Origin: Nitrosopumilales archaeon
GTDB lineage: Archaea > Thermoproteota > Nitrososphaeria > Nitrososphaerales > Nitrosopumilaceae
NCBI GenBank assembly: GCA_016176745.1
Contig: JACOWO010000044.1
Span: 1-6,520, forward strand
DNA: 6,520 nt
Direction: 5' to 3'
The translations under genes and the position numbers were made by a program. Below the pieces are notes generated by a model. It was given only the letters and a program-made list of their open reading frames with translations, was not told the DNA's origin and did not search any database. Below, one piece after another: positions 1 to 6,164 of this stretch. How positions within the stretch are numbered: position 1 is the stretch's first letter; every line of letters begins with the position of its first letter.

Positions 1-962
1 GTAAAGGAAAAACAGTACTTTCAGGAGATGAAAGCCTCAGACAAAGGCCTATGCAGCCTCTTTTAGATGCGTTGGAATCGATAGGTGCAAAATGTTCATC
101 TGCAAATGGCAAACCACCTATTTCCATTACAGGCAAAGCCAATGGAGGAGAGGTAACCATTCCTGGAAACATATCAAGTCAATTTGTATCTGCCTTGATG
201 ATTATGAGTCCACTTACGGAAAATGGTCTTGTTTTGAATATAGAGGGAGATCTAGTTTCAAAACCATATCTTGATGCAACAATTACATCTATGAAAAAAT
301 TTGGAGTGACTGTTAAAACTGTCAAACCATACAAAAACTATATCATTTCTCAACAAAAATACAAACCAACAGCCTTTACTGTTCCTTCTGATTTTTCAAG
401 TCTTGCCATGTTGCTTTCAGCATCTATTTTACTTGGGAATAACATTACAATTAGAACAACTATTGATGATTTGCCACAAGCAGACAAGGCAATTTTTGAT
501 ATTCTAAAAAGTTTAGGAATCATTGTAAATATTGAAAAAGATAACGTGACCGTACAGTCTCAGAAACCTCTAAACGGTGGTAAATTTGATCTGAGCAATT
601 CACCTGATCTACTTCCACCTCTTGCAATTCTTTCACTCAAATCTTCAAAACCAATCCACATCTTCAATGTGAAACATGCAAGATACAAAGAAACTGACAG
701 GATTGCAATTATTGCAAGAGAGTTAAAAAAATTAGGTGTTAGTGTAGAAGAAAAAGAAGATGGATTAATTCTTGAATCAACAGATAAACTACATTCTGCT
801 GACTTGAATTCTGAAAATGATCATAGATTGTTTATGGCATTTTGTATTGCAGGAATGTATGTTGGTAATTGTACTGTATCAGATCCAGGATCAATTGATG
901 TTTCTTATCCCAATTTTATTTCTGATCTTAAGAGGGTCGGAGGAAAGATTTTACTTTCATAA
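1..962 (+). CDS. aroA: 3-phosphoshikimate 1-carboxyvinyltransferase (EPSP synthase), 5'-truncated by window edge
   Basis: This enzyme transfers the enolpyruvyl group of PEP to shikimate-3-phosphate, the sixth step of the shikimate pathway, in the cytoplasm. The reading frame is already open at the window edge (first full codon at 3), so the ATG at 51 is internal. The codons before it encode GDESLRQRPM, the EPSPS segment whose last Arg matches E. coli R124. About 109 N-terminal residues, including the usual NAGTA loop, lie outside the window. In the 319 visible residues I see SSQF (58-61, the S169-S170-Q171 substrate loop), SPD with the catalytic Asp at 202 (D313), KETDR at 229-233 (covering K340-E341-R344) and DHR at 273-275 (R386). 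The position equivalent to E. coli K411 is Val, which is not unusual across EPSPS classes. The gene ends with TAA at 960-962, and aroC follows after 109 nt on the same strand. The identification is very secure. Confidence 0.96.
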   Translation, partial: KGKTVLSGDESLRQRPMQPLLDALESIGAKCSSANGKPPISITGKANGGEVTIPGNISSQFVSALMIMSPLTENGLVLNIEGDLVSKPYLDATITSMKKFGVTVKTVKPYKNYIISQQKYKPTAFTVPSDFSSLAMLLSASILLGNNITIRTTIDDLPQADKAIFDILKSLGIIVNIEKDNVTVQSQKPLNGGKFDLSNSPDLLPPLAILSLKSSKPIHIFNVKHARYKETDRIAIIARELKKLGVSVEEKEDGLILESTDKLHSADLNSENDHRLFMAFCIAGMYVGNCTVSDPGSIDVSYPNFISDLKRVGGKILLS

Positions 963-976
963 TAGTTTAAAACTAT
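962..976. repeat. 15-bp near-perfect palindrome just after aroA
   Basis: The bases ATAGTTT-A-AAACTAT form a 7+7 inverted repeat around a single central A, starting at the last base of the aroA stop codon. As RNA it would make only a weak five-pair A/T-rich stem with a five-base loop and no T-run after it, so it is a poor terminator. As DNA it is compatible with a dimeric regulator's operator in the aroA-aroC spacer. No function is shown; such a site can arise by chance in AT-rich DNA. Confidence 0.35.
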
Positions 977-1030
977 GAGCATATTCGAGAAAATAGTCGT
1001 AAACTTCTTTCAAATGTGTGTAACAGTACC

Positions 1031-1064
1031 AATTAATTATCGTTATAAGCACCTATAGTGAGGT
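1031..1064 (+). promoter_or_regulatory. aroC upstream signals: Shine-Dalgarno GAGGT and candidate TATA box
   Basis: GAGGT at 1060-1064 matches five bases of the archaeal Shine-Dalgarno consensus and sits 7 nt before the TTG at 1072, which supports that unusual start. AT-rich elements AATTAATTAT (1031-1040) and TTATAA (1043-1048) could be TATA boxes. At normal archaeal spacing, however, they would start transcripts at about 1061-1071, inside or after the Shine-Dalgarno. The two signals are therefore hard to use together, and the Shine-Dalgarno suggests that at least some mRNA reads in from further upstream. The ribosome site is fairly likely, the promoter is weak. Confidence 0.45.
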
Positions 1065-1071
1065 CAAATCA

Positions 1072-2163
1072 TTGCCTGGTAGTTCTATTGGTCAGAGACT
1101 AGTTTTAACAAGTTTTGGTGAAAGCCATGGCATATGTGTGGGTGCAGTGTTAGATGGCTGCCCTGCTGGATTAGAGATTGATGAAAAAGATATTCAAAAA
1201 ATGCTTGATTTAAGAAAGCCTGGCCAATCACTTGTATCAACACAAAGAAAAGAAGAAGATAAAGTTGAGATCCTATCTGGAGTTTTCCGAGGTTATACTA
1301 CTGGTGCTCCTATTGCCATGATTATTTGGAATGCTGATCATGATTCACGTGCTTATGAACAGCTTAAAACAAAAATGAGACCAGGACACTCTGACTATCC
1401 TGCGTTAATAAAATACAAAAAATTCAATGACTTTCGTGGTGGTGGAAGATTTTCTGGAAGATTGACAGCTACTCACGTCATGGGTGGCGCAATTGCACGA
1501 AAATTACTTAAAACAATATTAGGTACTGAGACTAATTCTTACACTTTGCAGATTGGAAAAATACGAATGAGTAAGATATCTCAACAAATGATGAAGATGA
1601 TTTATTCAAACGAAGTACGCTGTCCAGATAAAAATACTGCAAAAAAAATGCGAAACATAATTCTTGCTGCCAGAAAAAAAGGAGACTCTCTTGGGGGAAT
1701 AATTGAATCAGTTACAACTAATCTTCCAGTTGGACTAGGCGAACCAATTTTTGGTTCCCTAGAATCAGATCTTGGAAAGGCACTTTACTCAATTCCTGCT
1801 GTAAAAGGAATAGAGTTTGGTTCTGGTTTTGCAGGAGCTGAATCCTATGGTTCTCAAAATAATGATCCCTACATGGTAAAAAATGGCAAAGTTGTGACTA
1901 AAACTAACAATGCTGGCGGGATATTAGGTGGACTTTCAAATGGTATGCCAATAGTTTTACGCATAGCATTCAAGCCGGCTTCATCAATATTGAAAAAACA
2001 AACTACCATCGATATAAAAACAAAAAAGCCTACTAGTTTACAAGTTACTGGTAGGCATGACCCTTGTGTTGTTCCACGTGCACCACCAGTTGTGGATTCA
2101 CTAGTTTCGTTAGTTCTAGCAGATCATGCATTGCAAGGTGGATTCATAAAACCTGTTTTGTAG
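1072..2163 (+). CDS. aroC: Chorismate synthase
   Basis: This enzyme converts EPSP to chorismate by 1,4-trans elimination of phosphate, using reduced FMN; it is the last common step of the shikimate pathway. The 363-residue length fits the family (E. coli 361). The N-terminus is typical: FGESHG at 15-20 with invariant His19. It is followed by MRPGH at 102-106 (His106), FRGGGRFSGR at 121-130, NNAGGILGGLSNG at 279-291 in the FMN-binding region, and GRHDPC at 327-332 leading to LADHAL near the end. Where many homologues have SARET the protein reads SGRLT, a change at a variable position of the signature. TTG at 1072 is chosen as start because the upstream frame reaches a stop at 1021-1023 with no ATG or GTG in between, the N-terminus then aligns with the family, and a Shine-Dalgarno lies 7 nt upstream. 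The next gene starts 4 nt after the stop, so they are probably co-transcribed. Confidence 0.97.
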   Translation: MPGSSIGQRLVLTSFGESHGICVGAVLDGCPAGLEIDEKDIQKMLDLRKPGQSLVSTQRKEEDKVEILSGVFRGYTTGAPIAMIIWNADHDSRAYEQLKTKMRPGHSDYPALIKYKKFNDFRGGGRFSGRLTATHVMGGAIARKLLKTILGTETNSYTLQIGKIRMSKISQQMMKMIYSNEVRCPDKNTAKKMRNIILAARKKGDSLGGIIESVTTNLPVGLGEPIFGSLESDLGKALYSIPAVKGIEFGSGFAGAESYGSQNNDPYMVKNGKVVTKTNNAGGILGGLSNGMPIVLRIAFKPASSILKKQTTIDIKTKKPTSLQVTGRHDPCVVPRAPPVVDSLVSLVLADHALQGGFIKPVL

Positions 2164-2167
2164 TGTC

Positions 2168-3538
2168 ATGTCACATATAGACGAATTACGAAATAAAGTA
2201 GACGAAGTTACGCTTGAAATGATCAAGCTGTTAAAAACACGAACTGATATTGCAAAAGAGATTGGCAATATTAAAAAAAATCTTGGTCTTGGTATAACAG
2301 ATCAAGCTAGAGAGGAACAATTACGAGCAAAAATTATTTCGCTATGTCATGATATAGGACTAGATGAGTCCATTGGTACAAAATTTTTAAACTTTCTATT
2401 AACCGAGTCTGTAAAAATTCAGTCAGAAACAAAACAAACGCATCTTTCAGTTTTTTTAAAAGCAAAGGCGCTTGAAGAGGAAGGAAAGAAAATTATCCAT
2501 ATGGAAGTTGGAGAACCTGATTTTTCCCCTCCAAAGATTGTCAAAAATGCACTGGAAGAAGTCTATGACAAGGGTTTTGTAAAATATGGACAAGCCAAAG
2601 GAATGCCAGTCTTTCGCACTGCGCTTGCAGAATCAGTTACCAAACTATATGGAACAAATACAAAACCAGAAAATATCATCGTTTGTCCTGGTGCAAGATT
2701 TGCAGTTTACCTCGCAATTACAACACTATTGAATGCAGGTGATGAAATAATTGTAATAGAACCTGCATGGCCTGCATACAGAGAATGCGCACAAAATTCT
2801 GGAATAAAGGTACGTTCAATCAAGACCACTCTTGAAAGCAAATGGGAGCCATCAGTACAACAAATTGCTGATGCGATTAATTCTAACACAAAAATGATTG
2901 TTTTAAACTATCCAAATAATCCTACAGGCAAAATATTACCACCAAAACTTCAAGATAAAATCATAGAGGTTGTAATCAAAAATGATCTATACATATTAAG
3001 TGATGAGATTTATTCACAATATACATACAATAAAGAATGGAAAAGCATTCTTTCCTACAATTATAAAAAAAGCATTGTCACACAATCATTTTCTAAATCT
3101 CACTCAATGACAGGCTTTAGAATAGGTTTTGCTATTACAGATTCACAAATAATAGACAAAATGGCAAAACTGCAAGCTTTGTGTTTAACAAATGTATCAG
3201 AACCAATGCAATATGTTGCATTACAAGCACTCAAAGCTGATACAAGCAATAATTCTATTAACATGAAAACTAGGCTAAATACTGTGACTCAGAAAGCAAA
3301 AGCTATGAAACTAGATTTTGTTGAGCCAGATGGTGCTATGTATCTATTTGTAAAATTGGGAAATGAAAGTTTTGATGCAACAAAATTTACAAATGAGGCG
3401 CTGAATTTTGGACTTGCGCTTGCTCCTGGTGAAGCTTTTGGCGATTACAAGAATTTTATCAGAATTTCTACAGGCATAGAAGAAAAGAATCTAATGGAAG
3501 GGATGTCCCTATTAAAAACGGTACTAGATAAGAAATGA
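2168..3538 (+). CDS. Fused chorismate mutase (AroQ) - class I/II aminotransferase
   Basis: This is a bifunctional protein of 456 residues. Residues 1-88 are an AroQ helical chorismate mutase (chorismate to prephenate). All E. coli PheA mutase active-site residues have a counterpart at constant offset: R8, R25, K36, D45, R48, E49, S81 and Q85. From about 92 to the end is a PLP-dependent fold type I aminotransferase: GEPDF (115-119), Y140, NYPNNPTG (247-254, N251), D279 and Y282, SFSK with Schiff-base Lys310, MTGFR (314-318), and carboxylate-binding Arg432 in IRIS. The two parts are joined with almost no linker. The likely amino acceptor is prephenate (giving arogenate) or the phenylpyruvate-type keto acids; the sequence does not decide this. 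It follows aroC by 4 nt without a Shine-Dalgarno and shares ATGA with the dehydrogenase gene, so translation is probably coupled. The domain assignment is secure, the substrate is not. Confidence 0.93.
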   Translation: MSHIDELRNKVDEVTLEMIKLLKTRTDIAKEIGNIKKNLGLGITDQAREEQLRAKIISLCHDIGLDESIGTKFLNFLLTESVKIQSETKQTHLSVFLKAKALEEEGKKIIHMEVGEPDFSPPKIVKNALEEVYDKGFVKYGQAKGMPVFRTALAESVTKLYGTNTKPENIIVCPGARFAVYLAITTLLNAGDEIIVIEPAWPAYRECAQNSGIKVRSIKTTLESKWEPSVQQIADAINSNTKMIVLNYPNNPTGKILPPKLQDKIIEVVIKNDLYILSDEIYSQYTYNKEWKSILSYNYKKSIVTQSFSKSHSMTGFRIGFAITDSQIIDKMAKLQALCLTNVSEPMQYVALQALKADTSNNSINMKTRLNTVTQKAKAMKLDFVEPDGAMYLFVKLGNESFDATKFTNEALNFGLALAPGEAFGDYKNFIRISTGIEEKNLMEGMSLLKTVLDKK

Positions 3539-4389
3539 AAAAGAAAATTACAATACTTGGAGCTGGAGGAAAAATGGGAAAGTGGTTTTCAAATTATTTT
3601 CTTGAAAAAGGATACGATGTAATTGTTTATGATTCAGAAGCTGACATCAAAGGCAAGTCATTTATCAAAGCAACATCTTTGGTTGGTGCAGTGTTAAATA
3701 CAGATTACGTAATGCTGTGTACACCTACAAGACGAACGCCAGAAATTATTAGATTAATCGCAAAAGAAATGAAACGCGGTTCTTATATAATTGAAATTTC
3801 ATCACAGAAAACAAAAACAGCTACCTCACTTGCAAAAATTCCATCAAAGGTTAACCCAATATGCATACATCCTATGTTTGGACCAGGGGCAAAAAAAATG
3901 GAAAATCAAAATATAATTTCTGTGCCAATCAAAGATGCAAAAAAAGAACTAGCTGTCGCAAAATCACTTTTTCCTGGAGCAAATTTTGTAACTATTGATG
4001 TTATTGAGCACGATAAAAAAATTGCAGTGATTTTAGGTTTAACACATCTTATTAATTTGGTTTTTGCAAATGTTATTTCAAAAGATGACAAAATTTCTTT
4101 AACTGAAAAAATGTCAGGTACTACCTTTAAGGCCCAAAAAATATTAGCAGAAAGCATACTGACAGAATCACCAGACTTAATTGAAACGATTGTTTCAAAT
4201 CCAGAGATAAGAAGATCTGCTGAAGAGTTTTGGAAAGACCTAGGTAGGATACTAACATACATTCAGGAGGCAAAATCAGAACAAATTATCGAGTATGTCA
4301 CTAACTGCCAAAAAGAATTATCAAAAAATGTGAATTTAGAAGAATCTTATAAAAAGTTAACAACTATGGTAAATGCTATTGAAAAATAA
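3535..4389 (+). CDS. tyrA: Prephenate/arogenate dehydrogenase (TyrA family)
   Basis: This enzyme oxidatively decarboxylates prephenate to 4-hydroxyphenylpyruvate, or arogenate to tyrosine, with NAD(P)+. The 284 residues begin with a Rossmann nucleotide site GAGGKMG (9-15). Asp33 at the end of the second strand favours NAD+ over NADP+. The TyrA hallmark HPMFGPG is at 112-118, and His171 in GLTHLIN starts the helical dimerisation domain. There is no chorismate mutase domain in this protein; that activity sits in the preceding gene, whose stop overlaps this start as ATGA (3535-3538). Because the upstream partner couples a mutase to an aminotransferase, arogenate is a reasonable substrate, but this is inference. 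The central part is unusually A-rich and Lys-rich even for this window. The family is secure, the specificity open. Confidence 0.9.
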   Translation: MKKKITILGAGGKMGKWFSNYFLEKGYDVIVYDSEADIKGKSFIKATSLVGAVLNTDYVMLCTPTRRTPEIIRLIAKEMKRGSYIIEISSQKTKTATSLAKIPSKVNPICIHPMFGPGAKKMENQNIISVPIKDAKKELAVAKSLFPGANFVTIDVIEHDKKIAVILGLTHLINLVFANVISKDDKISLTEKMSGTTFKAQKILAESILTESPDLIETIVSNPEIRRSAEEFWKDLGRILTYIQEAKSEQIIEYVTNCQKELSKNVNLEESYKKLTTMVNAIEK

Positions 4390-4394
4390 TCAAT

Positions 4395-4799
4395 ATGCGT
4401 GCAACAAAAATTGTAACATGCTTTATCACAAATGAGAACAAAATTCTCCTCTTAAAAAGAAGCGATAAGGTAAAATCAATGAAAGGATTGTGGGCAGGAG
4501 TTAGCGGCATTATAGAAAAAGACGAACACCCGCTTGCAAGAGCCAAAAGAGAGATTTTTGAAGAAGTTGGATTGCATGAGGATCAGATCAAGCTTTTAAA
4601 ATCTGAAAAAGAAATGAGGATAATTTCTCCTCAATACAAAAACCATGAATGGCTAGTCTTTCCTTTCCTATTTGGCACTGAAAACCAGACAATAAAGCTC
4701 AATTGGGAAAACTCGGATTATAGGTGGATAAGTATTGACGAAATTAAAAATTTTGAAACGGTTCCTAGTTTAGATAAGGTCTTGCTCAACCTGCTCTAA
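4395..4799 (+). CDS. NUDIX hydrolase
   Basis: This small protein (134 residues) carries a complete NUDIX box at 38-60. It has Gly38, Glu44 after five residues, then REIFEEVGL at 52-60, which matches GX5EX7REUXEEXGU, including the metal-binding glutamates. Family members hydrolyse a nucleoside diphosphate linked to another group (dNTPs, sugar nucleotides, cofactors and similar); the substrate cannot be read from this sequence. The N-terminal strand with KRS (21-23) and the segment YRWISIDEI (109-117) are typical of MutT-like members. It begins 5 nt after tyrA with no Shine-Dalgarno, so it is probably the last gene of the aromatic operon, though no pathway role is evident. Its last 30 nt overlap the end of thiC on the other strand. 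Confidence 0.9.
   Translation: MRATKIVTCFITNENKILLLKRSDKVKSMKGLWAGVSGIIEKDEHPLARAKREIFEEVGLHEDQIKLLKSEKEMRIISPQYKNHEWLVFPFLFGTENQTIKLNWENSDYRWISIDEIKNFETVPSLDKVLLNLL
4741..4760 (-). terminator. Possible oligo-T terminator of thiC
   Basis: Read on the minus strand, the bases 10-30 nt past the thiC stop contain a run of five T and shorter T runs, with no hairpin. Archaeal RNA polymerase can stop at such T-rich stretches without a stem. The tract lies within the NUDIX coding region, which is itself AT-rich, so it may be coincidence. Confidence 0.25.
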
Positions 4800-6110
4800 A
4801 TTCTTGTTTTCTTTAGCATATTTTCTTTGTTGAGGTAACATTACATAGACACACGCTCCCCCACACATGGTGCATGGTACGTTGTTGCCACCTCTTTGTC
4901 CGGTTCTACTATGAATTCGTGCAGCTTCTTCTGGATCGATTGATAACGCAAGTTGTTTTTCCCAATCTAGTGTACGACGAGCCTCCGTCATCTGCATATC
5001 CCACTTGATTGCTTTTTCACGTAATTTGACAAGATCAGCTGCATGTGCTGCTATGCGATATGCGATTAGTCCTGCCTTTACTTCTTGTGCATTAGGTAGC
5101 GCCAAGTGTTCTGATGGTGTCAAGTAACAAAGAAGATCAACTCCTTCGCTTGCAGACACTGCAGCACCTATTGCACTGGCTATATGATCATGTCCGGATG
5201 CAATGTCTGTTACAAGTGGGCCCAAAACATAGTATGGCACATCACCGATTAATGATTTGGCTAATCTGACATTGGCGGCAACTTCGTTTAGTGGAACATG
5301 CCCTGGCCCTTCTACCATCACTTGCACATCGCTTTCATGTGCCTGTTTAGTTAGTCGTGCAACATTAATCATTTCTTGCACTTGGAGCTCATCGTGAGAG
5401 TCTAGTATTGAACCTGGTCGCAGTGCGTCACCAAGGCTAAATGTGACATCATATTTTCTTGCAATCTCAGTAAGATAATCATAATGAGCAAAGTAGGGAT
5501 TTTCCTTGTCGTATCTTAACATCCATGCAGCGGTGATTGTTCCGCCTTTGCTGACTATGCCTCCATATCTTTCCACTTTTAGTATTCTTTTTGCAATTTC
5601 TTTTGTAATTCCTGCATGGATTGTAGTATAGTCTACTCCATCTTTGGCATTATTCTCAAACGCGTTAAGGAAATCGTCTTCTGTGATATCAAGTGGATTT
5701 TTATGCTTTTCAACACCATGATTGTAGGCTTCGTAGATTGGAACTGTTCCAAATGTTATTGGCGCAGCATCTAAGAGAGTGCGTCTTATCAGTTGAACAT
5801 CGCCACCATCGCTTAGATCCATTATAGTGTCAGCATGATATTTTACAGCAACTTTTGCCTTTTCTATCTCCTCTTCCAGATTAACCTTCAGAGTAGAAGT
5901 GCCAATGTTTACATTGACTTTAGTTTTCAGTCCTTTTCCAATTCCAACGTTGTGTATCTTTTGAGGTCTAACGTTGTTGCCTGGAATGATTATTGAGCCA
6001 TGGGCAATTTTTGGAAGCAGCCATTCTATCGTTATGTCTTCGTCTTTTGCAACAAGATTCATTTCGTCTGTTGCTATACCCCTTCTTGCAGAGCTCATCT
6101 GTGTGCCCAT
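4770..6110 (-). CDS. thiC: Phosphomethylpyrimidine synthase (HMP-P synthase)
   Basis: This radical SAM enzyme rearranges 5-aminoimidazole ribotide into 4-amino-5-hydroxymethyl-2-methylpyrimidine phosphate, the pyrimidine half of thiamine. The 446 residues match the short archaeal form lacking the long N-terminal domain of bacterial ThiC. Visible blocks are ARRGIATDEM (8-17), NVNIGTS (66-72), SLGDALRPGS (225-234), EGPGHVP (267-273), SGHDHI (305-310, where Tyr is more usual than the first His), LCYLTPSEHL (327-336) and AAHAADL (354-360). The C-terminal [4Fe-4S] cysteines are C413, C416 and C420, spaced CX2CX3C, one residue shorter than the textbook CX2CX4C. The ATG at 6108-6110 is chosen because the whole conserved N-terminus follows; Met5 (6096-6098) is an alternative. 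There is no properly spaced Shine-Dalgarno. Hand-counted lines give about 43-48% GC in much of the gene against 25-32% in tyrA. It diverges from thiD, the next enzyme of the pathway. Confidence 0.97.
   Translation of the reverse strand: MGTQMSSARRGIATDEMNLVAKDEDITIEWLLPKIAHGSIIIPGNNVRPQKIHNVGIGKGLKTKVNVNIGTSTLKVNLEEEIEKAKVAVKYHADTIMDLSDGGDVQLIRRTLLDAAPITFGTVPIYEAYNHGVEKHKNPLDITEDDFLNAFENNAKDGVDYTTIHAGITKEIAKRILKVERYGGIVSKGGTITAAWMLRYDKENPYFAHYDYLTEIARKYDVTFSLGDALRPGSILDSHDELQVQEMINVARLTKQAHESDVQVMVEGPGHVPLNEVAANVRLAKSLIGDVPYYVLGPLVTDIASGHDHIASAIGAAVSASEGVDLLCYLTPSEHLALPNAQEVKAGLIAYRIAAHAADLVKLREKAIKWDMQMTEARRTLDWEKQLALSIDPEEAARIHSRTGQRGGNNVPCTMCGGACVYVMLPQQRKYAKENKNLEQVEQDLI
4801..4831 (+). 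terminator. Possible T-rich terminator of the aromatic operon
   Basis: Directly after the NUDIX stop codon the plus strand has 21 T in 31 bases, including two runs of four T, with no convincing stem-loop. This fits the hairpin-free, T-rich termination known in archaea. The tract is the antisense of the Lys/Glu-rich tail of thiC, which alone could explain the composition. Confidence 0.35.
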
Positions 6111-6164
6111 ACAACCTAATTACATTTTTACTGGATTTAAACAATAGTCATAAGCGATGTTAGC
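6111..6164. promoter_or_regulatory. Divergent thiC-thiD promoter region with centred TTTAAA
   Basis: The 54-nt spacer separates the two start codons. A self-complementary TTTAAA at 6136-6141 lies 25 nt from the thiC ATG and 23 nt from the thiD ATG. With the usual archaeal distance of about 26 nt from TATA centre to transcription start, RNA would begin at about 6112 (minus) and 6165 (plus), at or within 2 nt of both ATGs. Neither gene has a correctly spaced Shine-Dalgarno, which agrees with leaderless messages. No clear A-rich BRE is seen on either side. A loose ACT-N13-AGT inverted repeat (6130-6148) brackets the box. The spacer cannot hold a TPP riboswitch. Confidence 0.5.

Noticed and set aside
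51..53. ATG at 51 as the real start of aroA
   Set aside because: Codons from position 3 onward encode the conserved GDESLRQRP segment, so the gene extends past the window edge.
92..274. 60-codon plus-strand reading frame
   Set aside because: It is an out-of-frame shadow within the EPSP synthase coding sequence.
888..926. Loss of the E. coli K411 equivalent in EPSP synthase (Val in DPGSIDVSYP)
   Set aside because: This position varies among EPSP synthase classes that remain active, and the other visible substrate-binding residues are intact.
2273..2280. A8 run in the mutase domain as a frameshift site
   Set aside because: Similar A8 runs occur in aroC and tyrA, the downstream frame is intact with all active-site residues aligned, and no pseudoknot or stem is apparent.
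2707..2889. 60-codon minus-strand reading frame
   Set aside because: It is antisense to the conserved aminotransferase core and shows no family motif or start signals.
3906..4262. 118-codon minus-strand reading frame
   Set aside because: It lies wholly inside tyrA on the opposite strand, has no recognisable motif, and is explained by the A-rich codon use of tyrA.
6111..6164. TPP riboswitch upstream of thiC or thiD
   Set aside because: The 54-nt spacer is shorter than a TPP aptamer, no thi-box motif is visible, and predicted transcripts would be leaderless.
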